Assembly: GCA_022575985.1 (NCBI GenBank)
Contig: JAKSXM010000107.1
Span: 6,758,001 to 6,822,000 of the forward strand
Direction of reading: 5' to 3'
From: Anagrus nilaparvatae
Lineage: Eukaryota > Arthropoda > Insecta > Hymenoptera > Mymaridae
DNA: 64,000 bases
In this document: positions 36,501-46,885 of the stretch, in pieces
Layout: every line of letters begins with the position of its first letter
Position numbering within the stretch: position 1 is the stretch's first letter
Translations under genes and position numbers: made by a program
Notes under the pieces: generated by a model
Databases searched by the model: none
What the model saw: only the letters and a program-made list of their open reading frames with translations
What the model was told of the DNA's origin: nothing

Positions 36501-36877
36501 TTTTAAAATCACAAAAAATTTTGTAATTTTACAAAATCTATAGGAAATCACAAAAAAATTGTATTTTTCAATAACGTTTGTGATTTTACAAGCGCTTAGT
36601 ATTTTTACAAAACTTATACTATGTAAATTTTTTTAAAATCACAAAAAATTTTTACAGTGTTGTTAATGAGGAACCATAGTGCCAATCACTTGGCAGCGTT
36701 TTTTTAAACACTACCAAACAGATAGAAAATAATGTTTAGACATATAAAAACTGTTCCTCAACATTTTTTTTGTTTATCCAAGAAAGTTACTTTTTATGGT
36801 GTATAATATAATATAATATAATATATCAGAACTTACGATGTTATTATGTTTTTATTAATTACTTTCCTTGGAGCCAT
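31618..36877 (-). CDS. Seven-exon gene of unknown function, head-to-head with the Mutator/YqaJ gene
   Basis: Exons: 36837-36877, 32760-33099, 32635-32676, 32452-32574, 32237-32371, 32125-32172 and 31618-32033. All have GT/AG sites, and every junction phase agrees. The exon lengths sum to 1145, one base short of 382 codons. The single frame break lies in exon 2, where the frame ending DPVVN must move to the one reading TRSCSKLINRTSVE. The protein starts MAPRKVINKNIITS. Next come a basic region (MPRRKLLDRS...KEKKIKIKNN), a lysine/glutamate-rich part, a predicted coiled coil (ELNDLKSRLSKLQEESER) and a Q/N/H/Y-rich tail (NQLANQQILQQMFL, YYQHHQQAF). I recognise no family. Basic plus coiled-coil plus Q-rich suggests a nuclear accessory or DNA-binding protein. 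Intron 1 (33100-36836) holds nested transposons. Confidence 0.65.
33476..33516 (+). repeat. (GT)n microsatellite
   Basis: About 20 GT units, in the position where other family A copies have (AC)n or (CATA)n. Confidence 0.95.
33530..35420 (+). repeat. Four tandem units of about 465 bp within family A
   Basis: Each unit starts near CATTATGGAATTAAGA(C/T)CTAA (33543, 34010, 34475, 34946). It contains TACTTATATTTGAAAGTACG, TACTCGATATCTCGAATCTG and AGTACTAGTTTTAGAAATAT. The units diverge in T-run length. Confidence 0.75.
35516..36659. mobile_element. CACTG-ended element with TT duplication, inner level of the nest
   Basis: Ends CACTGTAAAAATTTTTT and the reverse complement, with GTGATTT motifs repeated inside both ends. 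TT flanks each side. The interior includes a tRNA-like stretch (35881-35951) and direct repeats of an AATCACAAA(A/G)AAATT motif (36410-36655). Confidence 0.7.
35881..35951 (-). repeat. tRNA-like sequence (SINE head or tRNA relic)
   Basis: Minus-strand A box TAGCATAATGG is perfect and the B box AGTTCGATCC is near-perfect. Spacing fits a tRNA. The T-arm stem GAGAG/CTGAG pairs imperfectly, so function is doubtful. Confidence 0.5.
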
Positions 36878-37373
36878 TATTATAATTCATAAAAAAATTA
36901 AAATTTTTGAAATAAAAATTCCAAATTATTATTATACAATTACATAAAAAATAAACTGTTGTAAAATATGAAACACGAGTTATTTTTGATAAAATATAAA
37001 AAAAACAATATGCTATCACCGTATACTGTAGTTTTCTATAATACTAGTGTTTTTATGAATCGTAGCTACTTTCATATTTCAATTTACACTAGGGCCGCAA
37101 GTGAAAAATGTCGCTAAGAGCGTATTTATATAAAAAAAAATTTTATTTCAAATATTTGAAAAATTGAAAAAATAGGTATGAACACACAGGTAAATGACTT
37201 TATTAGGCTGTTGCATGAGAGAAAGGGAATACTCAAATATAGTTTTTCATTGAAAGTATTTTTAATTTATTGATTGTTGCAAGCATCAAGAAAATGCAGT
37301 AATATTTTATTTTATTTCTATTTGTACTGTTGAAAGGTGATTAAATTTTTATTAATTTATAAATATATAAAAA
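36878..37373. promoter_or_regulatory. Bidirectional promoter region between divergent genes
   Basis: 496 bp separate the start codons of the minus gene (36877) and the plus gene (37374). A TATA-like TTTATATAAAAA occurs at about 37124-37135 for the plus direction. No other defined element was recognised. The start sites are inferred from exon structure only. Confidence 0.5.
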
Positions 37374-40300
37374 ATGACACTTCCCAAATCTCAACAAAGG
37401 CTTAGAAAAAAGAGATCTAAGAAGTCAATTGCAAAAGAGAATCTGTAAGTGTAAAAAAATTTATTTTATTATCACATTTAAAAAAGTATAATTAATTGAA
37501 CAACTTAATAACTTAATATTTTTCGTATTTTTGAAACTTTGTTTTTGCGTTTTACTGACGCTTTTTTGGATTTAATTCATACATCGACGCTCAACTTGAA
37601 TAAAATTTAATTTTCCTTTTCTATTTATGATGAAAATAAACTTTTGTCTTCGAGATTTATAACTTTTTTATCAGAATTTTAGAACAATATTAAAATAAAA
37701 AATGTTGTAAAAAAAGGGCCAAAAATTCCAAATTAGGAAATTTTTTACCAAGTTATATAAAATTCTTTTTTGAATTTTCTTTACACACTTAACACTTCAA
37801 GTAATTTCGGTCGTTTGATTGTAAAATTTCGCTGTACTGAGTAGTCTCATGATTTGTTCAATTGAAAAGAATAGAATAAAAAAAGGCAATAAGATTTTTT
37901 TAATTTGTTTAAACAATTCTTCTTGCTTTAATTAATTCTGTTAAAAGTAACTTATGCAAATGTGTAAAAAAATAGTTCATTAATAAAAATAGCAATTTCA
38001 CTGATTTCAGTAAATTTATTAACAAATCGTTAACTCTCTTTAAATTTTCTTCGTAAGCAAAAATAGTTGTCAAAGTTTTTGTAAATGAACAATTTTTTTT
38101 AAAAATTCACGCGAGTTTGTTATAATTAGTTTGCATGCATCTAATAAAAAATTATTCATATAGAATACTATAATATTATACGATCTGCAATTAAATATAT
38201 TTTTATCATTCCGCCAAAATGTATTACCAAAAATTTACGAAAAAAAAAATGCTAAATGACCAAAAACGTAACGTTACGTAAATAGGGTCTAATTTGGGCA
38301 AGTTTGCAATTAGAAGGCATATCTCATATCTATAAAAAATGTGTGCCAAAAGTGAAACAGAACGGAGGATTTGTTCTAGCAACCGTTGACTCTTTATTTG
38401 GAACGACTTGTATTTATGAATTCAAAAAATTATTTAAATAATAAAGTAAATTTTTAACTCAAAAATATAAAAAAATTTCTGTTTCGTTTTTCTGAAATTT
38501 TAATAGTTTATATACATAATATAATATACAGTTTTTCGTAAAGAAATTAAAAAAAAAAGTAGGATGCAGTCGAGAATGTAATTATAATTACTATAGTAGC
38601 TTTATAGTAGTATCAAACAAGTTTTTAAAATATTATAACCTTTTTAAAATTTTAAGAGTTTGAAAATATTTGGCTAATGTGCAGTAATTCAAAACTATTT
38701 TTCGTAAATTTAAGCCTATTTTTTATTTTCCCTCAGCAGATTTTTACAGTTTAAATTACTTATTAAACAATTTCCAAAGGTTTTGGCGCAAAAAATTGCA
38801 AATTCATGAAAAATAGCAACATTTAAATAAATTAAATGAAAAGATTTTAAAAAAAAAACGCTCTAATAAAATTTTTTTTAAAATGGATATTCACTTTTTT
38901 TAAATATTTTTACATTTATAATTTTAAAATAGATTCTTTTTAATTGATTTTAAGAATTTTCGTAATAATATTATTTCATATAAAAAAAATTTAAAACGTG
39001 ATCTTGAAAATAAGTTATAAAAAAAATGTTATAAAAAAAAAAAAAAGAAAGGTGTTAGATTCCTTAACTCTCAGAAAAACAAACTCTTTATTCTCAATTT
39101 TCTACTTTTAAAAATATTTTTTTTTTTTTTATAATTAACTAGCTTAAAATAGTTGATGCAAGCAAAATATTACGATTTAAAATATTAAAATTTAAAAAAA
39201 AATTTATTTTACTGCAGCTGAGGCCGTGAAGATTACAATTATAAATAATTAAATTTTGAAGAAATATTTAAATTTTAAACGTTTAAACTTATTTTCTTTT
39301 TTTTTCAATTATACAAACATATGTCTGAATTACATTAAAATTATATGACATTTCTCAAAGATGTTCACGTAGGGCTATTCCCGTTAATGGGAAACAGATT
39401 GTGCTCACATTACAGACAATTATATGTAAATTGAAGTAAATCTTCCAATATTAGCAAAAAAAATATTATTATTACTTCACGCTTATTTATAATGTACCTC
39501 GTAATACACATGTTTATTATTAGGTAGCATAATATGAAAATCTTTACACTGATAAAAAATTCGCTTGCAGAAAATGAATTTCACGGAATGCGTAGATGTT
39601 TTCTTGCCAATAACATAGAAAAAATTTTATTCGGCTCTTGGCCAAAAAAAGGGAATGTCCCAGATAGCAGTTTACAGGACTGGCTCAAGTTAAAATTGGC
39701 AACCAGGCGAGACCAACGTTTGTCGCCCCCCATATCAAACAAATATGAAAAATTTTTTTACAAATACTAAGCAAACAATTTATAAAAAAAAACTATACAT
39801 TTAAACATTTAGGATATAATTATGTGAATCAATTTCTACGAAAAAAAAAAATTTCTACGAAATGCTCATAGAATATAAAATATTTGGACATTATAGAATG
39901 CAAAAAAAAAAAGATTTTGCCAGTTTTATGTCAAAAACCGTGTATTTCGTATCTGAGATCCCCCAAATTTTAAAAAAAACTTCAGTAAATAAAATAAAAG
40001 TTAAAATACGATAAAATATTTTCAAATACATGAATTAAAAAAAAAAAATAAAGATAAAAATTTACATCGTATTTTTCTAATTTTTTATTACTCTAGAGAT
40101 AGTTTGCAATTATCTCTAATATCCCTTTTTTGATACAGAATCAAATATTAAACTCAATATTTAGTTAATTACGATTACAATATGGCACTTATTAATTTGA
40201 TCATTGGTTCCAAAATATTGGGTGGCTGACCAAGAATTTCAGTAATTTTTTTAGGCGATATTAATATTTCACCATTAAATTAGCTCAAAGTACGAAAATA

Positions 40301-43300
40301 TATCTCTTATAGGAGTAGTTTTTTGCTAATTCAAAGGTGACATATTAACTCTTAATGAAAAACTCCCCGAAATTCTTAATCAGCGACCCAAAAAACGCAT
40401 ATGGACCAAATGTGGCTACTCAAAATTCGAATACACATCAAAAATACCCCTATTTAGAGTTAGTTTTTCCAATTTAAGCGTTAAACTCCAATTTCTTATA
40501 CAAAAGTCCCCGAAATTCGTGATTAGTGACCAAAAAAACCTAAAAAAGACCAAATCTGGCGGTGGTCAAAAACAAAGCTACCCTTCTCCCTCGTATTTTG
40601 ACTGGAGCATATATACACATAATTAATAATAAATAATATGTTAAAATTTTAGATTACTAAACTAAGAAATATAAATAACTTGCTTGTTGTACAGAAAAAG
40701 ACTAAATATATAAGTTTTTAGAAGAATAGAAAATTAAAACTAAAAATTGTAAAAATTGAATTTAAAAGTGGGCGGGCGGGGAGAAGTAAATAAGATTGGA
40801 AAATTATATTATATTTTAAGTAAATTGTATAAAACTATGCGCCTCTACATACTTTTTGTTTTTAAAAATTTTTAATTATTTTAGTAACTCATTTAGTATT
40901 TATACGGAATAAAAGTTCTTAGAGTGTTAGTGTGTTACAACAAAAATTTAATTGTAGCTAATTAAGCATCAATTTTATGGTCAGTTGACATAGTAGATAA
41001 ATTTTAAAGTTAATAATATAAACAAATGATATAATTTACTACTTTTCATAAATTTTTTTTTTTAATATTTTGTAAATTATATAAATAAATACTTATTTAA
41101 TTTAATAACTATTCTTATATTGCATCAGAGAAAATCTATATAATCTTTCATCATCATTGCACTTATTATTACACAATTTTCTAAAACTAGTAACGTACAT
41201 AACTATTTAATCAACAGAAAGCTGTAAATTGTAATAAATTTGTCATTTTATAAAATGGCCAAGAACGCTAGACTGTAAAAAATAACTCCGGTGATTTTAC
41301 AAATAAATTGGCAAATTTACGAAAATTTAGTAAATTTTCGAAAAAATTTGCAATTTTTCGACAAAAATCGGAAATTTACTAATATTTGTTTTGCGAAAAA
41401 ATAGTAAATGAACGATTTATTTTTTCGTAAATTTTCGAAAAAATCGTAAATTAACAACTATATCGTAATTTTACGATTTTTGTAGAAAAATTGCAAATTT
41501 TAATTTGAAAATTTGCTGCAAACAGTTGTGAAATTACAAGCCATATTTTTTGTACCTAAAAACGCATAGCAAACCATTTAGAGTTATAAAATAATGTTTT
41601 TTTATTTTACACCATGAGAAAAGATGTTTACTTTTTTTTTTTCGCTACATTTCTGTTAGCAAATAGGTATATAATTATTAATATTTTAAGAGGCTCAATT
41701 TAAACCAAAAGTATAAGATGCATGGTTGGGTCTTCAAATCGGGTCAAAAGTATTTTTTTTCCGAAAGTACTACTAAAAATAAGCCTCCACGACAATTTTT
41801 ATAGCTTATAAGTTTCAGTCCTCGATTTTTGGCGGCCATTTTTGTGTTTTGGACTTTTATAAATATGTAAAAAAAATGAGAGAAAATTTTTCTTATTTTT
41901 TCTGTAAAAAACACACATTCGCATAAAAAATTTTTTCCTCTTAGGCCCGTATAGGAAATTTCCAATCCAATTCTCGGGTCAAAAATTTTTTTGAGCTGTG
42001 CATGTGCGAGAATTTGCTAAAATATCCCTAAAACCCTCTTTTTTTTAAATTTTAATTTCTCAAAAGTATATAAATAAAAAATCCTCTAGTAGGTTTTAAA
42101 ATACTTCTGACAGTTCAAATTTTATGATGAAAAAGAGAAACCACTGGGTTATTGCGTTTTGAGAGCTCTAGATTAAAATATAGCAGCTTTAAAACTTCGT
42201 TTTTTGCAAATTTCAAATTTCCCGCCAAGTCAAGTGACCAATTAAAATTCTGACCAAAAATTTGAATTCCGCGGCAAATTTTACATAAGGATATATACAT
42301 AAGTTTAGCGATACCAAAAACATTTCACGAAGTATAAAAACCAAATATAAAAAAAAAATTCGTTGTTTAAAGCCACTTGAGGGCTACCCTGGGTATGGTC
42401 GGCCCCTAAAATGCCCTTAAGTGATCTGAAAATTGGCATGGAGTCATTTTTTAGCCTAAAATTTAACATACTTCACGTAGAGTATTTTTGGAGAACTATT
42501 TTTTTAATCACCCTATAACGTATATAGTTTTTTAATGTATTACAATTATTCCTTTAAATTTCGCCGTTTTAATACAAAAACTCTTAAAAACATAAAAAAA
42601 TATATCCTTGTAAAGTAAAAATATCCCTTTTAAATTATAATTGACTCATCCTATTTTTGCTTATAATAACTTGTTCGTCCAGGTTACCCTTTTTTACGTA
42701 ATTAAAAACATTTTTTATTCTTAAAATATTAATAATTACCTATTTGCTAACCTATTTGTTAACAGAAATGTAGCGAAAAAGTACTCATCTTTTCTCATGG
42801 CGTAAAATAAAAAAACATTATTTTATTACTCTAAATGGTTTGCTATGCGTTTTTAGGTACAAAAAATATAGCTTGTAATTTCACAACTGTTTGTCGCAAA
42901 TTTTCAAATTAAAATTTGCAATTTTTCTACAAAAATTGTAAAATTACGACATAATTGTAAATTTCAGATTTTTGTCGAAAAATTGCAAATTTTTTCGAAA
43001 ATTTACTAAATTTTCGTAAATTTACCAATTTTTTCGTAAAATCACCGGTGTTGTTTTTTGCAGTGTATATTAATATGTAAAACGCAAAAATAATTGTTTT
43101 TAAAAGACGAAAAATAAAAATTGCTTAAATTGATGGTAGTTTTAGAATATTAATTTTTATTTCTAGCAAGAGAAGAAAAACGCTGAATGTCGAAACTGGT
43201 AATGCAGATTTAATTGTAATTAATAAGGCGCCCAGCATTAATTCTAAGTTACAGACTTCAATTGAAAATTCTAAAGTAAATGCTTGTGATGAAAACTTTA

Positions 43301-45453
43301 TTCTAACAAGCTCAGAAAATATTAATAATTTATCAATAAACTGTAATTTATCAAATGTCCATTTACCTTCGGAAAGTGATGAAGATTATTTTACAGATAG
43401 CGAAGGTAATTCTTGTACAGAGAGTGAAGATGATTTACTAGAATTAAATGAAGATGACTTTGATGATATAAACTGCAATATTTCTGATATTGCACCAAAA
43501 AATTTTTTGACCGAAAAAGTTTACTGTGAATTAAAAAACGGATTATACAAAGGAGACAGAAGAATAGTTCACATGCCACATTATATGAAACAGTTGCAGA
43601 TGTATGAAAAAGAACATTTTGATACAAATGAGTGTATTGAATTTGATAGATCAGTTCTAAAGTATACAAATTACGGATTAAAAACCAATTTTCTTTATGT
43701 ATGTAATAACTGCTTATTTACAAAAAAAATTTCCACAAATCCAGTTAACGAAAATTCATATACTCTAAATCAAAGTATGGTAGCAGGAACTATTACTGCA
43801 GGCTTACCATACAGTAACATCAAGGAAGTTTTCGCATGGTGTGACATACCAATGATGGCAGAAAATACATATAGAAATACCAGACTTAAATTGGTTGATG
43901 AATTTGAAAAAGCTTATGATAAGTTAATAAATCAAGCTGCTATAGAAGAAGCGAGATTGGCAATTAATGAAGGTGAATATATAGAGCACAACGGCCAAGT
44001 GATACCTTGTATAGCAGTTATGGTAGACGGTTGTTGGGGTAAAAGAAGTTTTGCAAGTGGTAAATATGATTCCCTTTCTGGGGCAGCATTAATTATTGGA
44101 GCCCGAACTGGAAAAATTATTTGGGCTGGAGTTCGTAATAAAGCATGTATGAAATGTGCAAATAAGATTAAAGCAGGTATCGAACCTAATCATATAGACT
44201 GCTTTAAAAACTGGGGTCATGACCAGGCTTCTACTGCTATGGAAGGAGATATCATTGCTGAAGGTTTTAGAAACAGTGTTAGCGAACATGGATTAATATA
44301 TAGTGTCATGATAGGAGATGGCGATAGCAGCGTCTATAAAACAATTAAGGATCTCGATGTTTATAAAGATTATGAAATTACAGTTAAAAAGATTGAATGC
44401 AGCAACCATTTATACAAAAATCTTAGTAATAAATTCAAAGCCGTATCAAAGAAGAAAGATATATCAGAAGAAATGTACAAATTATATCACGGTAATTTTA
44501 GGAAAATTCGAGAAAAAGTATTGCATCTAGGACGAAAATTTCGTGCAATTGTTGGTAAAGAGGCAGAGCGTATACGGAGTTTGCCATTAAAGGTAGAAGA
44601 AAAAGAAAAATTAATTATAAACTGCATGGAACAAATGCCTGAACATATGTTTAATTTTCATGAAAATTGCCATAAAATTGGTTGGAATTGCGAGGAACCT
44701 TCGGAGAAGCCTTCAGATTTGAAAAATAAAGTAAGTTGGATACAATGTCTGAATGATTTGAAAATGTATTCAGAAATAAAAGAGCACATTCTGGACTTTA
44801 CCGCATTTTCGAAAGATATTCTTTATGGGGTTACGACTAATGTAGTAGAATCTGCAAACAACATAATCGCAAAAATGATATCTGGTAAACGTGTAAACTA
44901 CAGTATGGCTGATTCCTACTATATAAGAGTTGTCGCGGCTGTGGTTCAATTTAATTCCCAAACAGTTATATCTGAAATATGCAAAAATAATAATAAATAT
45001 TTGCCAAAGATTGCTGAAGATCTGGAATTAAAAAGGAAAGCAAAAGTTCAAAGAATAAGGGAATATAGACAAGTGCATGGCAGAAAAAAAACATTTGCGG
45101 CTTGTGGTCCTGATAAAGATTATGGTCCTTCATCTCTGCGACCTGATATGACTCCTGAAACACTTAAATTAAAAAAAGAACAGTTAATTAAAAGAATGTT
45201 AGTCCAGCAAGCAAATAGAGTAACATTACAAGAAGATTCTATTGGTCAAAGTTCAAATAAAGATTGGGAGTACATTCGTTCCCCTAGGCTATCATCAACA
45301 AAAGTGCATCATATATGTAGGAAAAAAAGTGATACTACAAATGATAGTATACTAACAAAACTTCTTTACGCAGCTGATTTAGATAAAGTAGAAGCGGTTA
45401 AGTATGGCCGGAATAAAGAAATTCTTGCGATTTCTGTTTTAAGGAGTGAATAA
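37374..45453 (+). CDS. Mutator-like DDE transposase with N-terminal half of a YqaJ exonuclease domain
   Basis: Two exons: 37374-37444 (basic leader MTLPKSQQRLRKKRSKKS) and 43167-45453. The donor GTAAGTG and acceptor TTTCTAG join in phase 2 into one open frame of about 785 residues. This start is preferred to the in-frame TTG at 43507, because the frame is open and acidic (SESDEDYFTDSEG) back to the acceptor. The core follows the Mutator-like transposase domain seen in many animal genomes: MVDGCWGKRSF (Asp 44026), IGDGDSSVYK (Asp 44317), the CSNH motif (44398-44409), and VVESANN (probable Glu 44848). At the C-terminus KYGRNKEILAI (45400-45432) is the YGxxxE motif that opens YqaJ/lambda-exonuclease folds. 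The frame then ends at TAA 45451-45453, inside that domain. The 5.7 kb intron holds a fold-back element. Confidence 0.8.
37445..41270. other. First intron of the Mutator/YqaJ gene, left part
   Basis: AT-rich. 39830-40010 is a diverged fragment of the palindrome at 49211-50722 (shared TTTTGCCA, TATCAAAAACCG and TTTCGTATCTGAG blocks). The 78-codon ORF at 39534-39770 has no recognised motif and no splice support. Confidence 0.5.
40300..40590 (+). repeat. Two diverged direct repeats of about 130 bp
   Basis: Both units read TAGTTTTT...AATT, AAAACTCCCCGAAATTC (second: AAAGTCCCCGAAATTC), AGCGACCCAAAAAAC/AGTGACCAAAAAAAC and GACCAAATNTGG. Intronic. Origin unknown. Confidence 0.6.
41271..43065. mobile_element. 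CACTG-ended fold-back, arms about 430 bp, TA duplication
   Basis: Ends GACTGTAAAAAATAACTCCG and, reversed, CACTGCAAAAAACAACACCG. The arms continue through the AAATTTGCAATTTTTC blocks and the TTTAGAGTTATAAAATAATG region. TA lies on both sides (41269-41270, 43066-43067). The middle (41700-42700) is single-copy in this window and has no gene. It sits 100 bp before the second exon of the Mutator/YqaJ gene. Confidence 0.8.
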
Positions 45454-46885
45454 TATGCCAAATTTTAGGGAGTATTTACATTTAAATAAAGAAGCAAAGT
45501 TCGCTGAAATTAAACCATGTGGAGTATTCATAGATGAAAAAGAATTTTGGTTATGTGCATCACCTGATGGGCTTATTGGAGAGGAAGGCTTAGTTGAGGT
45601 CAAATGTGCGTATTCTGCAGTAGACACGATAAATAAAGTAAATCATCGAAACTGCGCATATTTGCTGAAGTATTCTGATACCCACAAACGCATGTTTGAT
45701 AAGAATGATAAGGAAAAAATGAACGTCAATCATCAATATTATTATCAAGTGCAGTTTCAGATGCATTGCGCTAAAAGAACTTTTTGCATCTTCACACTCT
45801 ATACACCTGTAGATATAAAGTTTATTAAAGTACCATATGACCCCGCTTTTGTAGAAAAACAAATCCCAATATTAAGAGATTTCTGGCATAACCATTTTGT
45901 TGATGAGTATATTGATGGAAGAATACCGCGAAAAAAAAATATTCGCAAGGCTAAGACTCTACAAGTAAAAACATTAGAAAATAAGAATTTAAATCCCGTA
46001 GTTTTTAAGTTTCGTAAAAACTTAAATAATATGATTAAAAAATATGGCTTTAATATTCCAGTAATGAGAAATGGGAATAAATTAAATAACATTGATTTCA
46101 GAACACCAGAAAATTTTTGTTTAGCAAATTGTTGTGCCTTGGATGCTGTTATTCATTTGACAATTTTTGGAATGCTAAAAAATATGGACTACTTTGATAT
46201 TGAGGAATCAGAATTCTTTAAGTTAATTGCAAATATTATTGAAGAAAAAAATATTACGCTTCTTCATTATTGGAAACGAACGAATATTATTTTACAAGTT
46301 GCTCCAGAATATCCTAGAACAGTTGCCAGAGAAAACGATAACTCTGTGAATATAGATTGCTGGTCAAATCCAGTTGACAGTATTTCCAAACTATTTCCTT
46401 ATGGGTCACTCACAAAAATTAAAAAATGCCTTCAATGTAACAGAACTTCTCCAGAAAGAATTAACAAGTTCATTGAATTAGGCAGCTTCTTTTTATTAGG
46501 AAAAAGTATAAATCAGTTACAAGAAGTCTTGGATTCAACTTTAAGACAATATATTTTATCAGAATGTAGGCGTTGTAAAAGTTCTGAATACATAGAAACT
46601 ACGGTAAAAGAAGGTAATGTTATTTTCATTGAAATAGGCTGTGATGATAATAATCAATATCTATTGCCTAATTCAAAATTAAAAAATACTCCGTTACAAC
46701 TTACTATGTTCCAAAAAAAATATAGTTTAGTCGGCCTTATTTCTCACGTCAATGGAAATCATTATGTCACTTTTATATATGATGATAATCATTGGATACA
46801 GTATGACGATAATGACACAAAAGGGTACTATGTCAAGAATAATTCTTCTGCTAATATAATCTTGTTGATGTATATTAGGATTTGA
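45446..46885 (+). CDS. YqaJ-type exonuclease C-terminal half fused to a USP-like cysteine protease domain
   Basis: Overlaps the previous ORF in the +1 frame. The first ATG is at 45455. Residues 1-170 complete the YqaJ fold: ASPDGLI (Asp 45566) followed by LVEVKC (Glu 45596, Lys 45602) and HQYYYQVQFQMHCAKR, the catalytic D...ExK plus Q motif. The second half resembles ubiquitin-specific proteases (C19): ENFCLANCCALDAVIHLTIF is a Cys box (candidate Cys 46133), two C-x2-C pairs (CLQC, CRRC) form a zinc ribbon, and YSLVGLISHVNGNHYVTF with WIQYDD is a His box (His 46760). The expected reaction is removal of ubiquitin-like tags plus 5'-3' DNA digestion; both are inferred. It most likely belongs to one 1260-residue polyprotein with the upstream ORF, broken or recoded at 45443-45453. 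AATAAA-type signals follow at 47422. Confidence 0.75.
   Translation: MNNMPNFREYLHLNKEAKFAEIKPCGVFIDEKEFWLCASPDGLIGEEGLVEVKCAYSAVDTINKVNHRNCAYLLKYSDTHKRMFDKNDKEKMNVNHQYYYQVQFQMHCAKRTFCIFTLYTPVDIKFIKVPYDPAFVEKQIPILRDFWHNHFVDEYIDGRIPRKKNIRKAKTLQVKTLENKNLNPVVFKFRKNLNNMIKKYGFNIPVMRNGNKLNNIDFRTPENFCLANCCALDAVIHLTIFGMLKNMDYFDIEESEFFKLIANIIEEKNITLLHYWKRTNIILQVAPEYPRTVARENDNSVNIDCWSNPVDSISKLFPYGSLTKIKKCLQCNRTSPERINKFIELGSFFLLGKSINQLQEVLDSTLRQYILSECRRCKSSEYIETTVKEGNVIFIEIGCDDNNQYLLPNSKLKNTPLQLTMFQKKYSLVGLISHVNGNHYVTFIYDDNHWIQYDDNDTKGYYVKNNSSANIILLMYIRI

Larger units (their letters stand above)
33355..36705 (-). repeat. Repeat family A, long copy inserted in the CACTG shell
   Basis: Left edge GGTTCCTCATAGAGGAACC, right edge ATGAGGAACCATAGTGCC plus the TTGGCA hairpin. 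It carries a (GT)n run and four tandem units of about 465 bp. A further element (35516-36659) is inserted near its right end. Confidence 0.6.
33158..36801. mobile_element. CACTG-ended element, outer shell of a triple nest
   Basis: Inverted ends: CACTGTAAAAAGTCACTTTC at the left and, reversed, CACCATAAAAAGTAACTTTC at the right, continuing through TTGGATAAACAAAAAAAA. The shell sequence (TTAAATAACATGGG...GTGCTGCAAAATTTT on the left, AAACACTACCAAACAGATAG on the right) is contiguous in the relative at 6540-6650. Everything between is therefore a later insertion, a family A copy. Confidence 0.7.

Noticed and set aside
39534..39770. 78-residue ORF as a small gene in the transposase intron
   Set aside because: No homology wording, no splice or promoter context, and it abuts a fragment of the 49211-50722 palindrome.
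43507..43509. TTG as the start of the transposase
   Set aside because: The frame is open back to a consensus acceptor at 43166, and a phase-matched ATG exon lies at 37374-37444.
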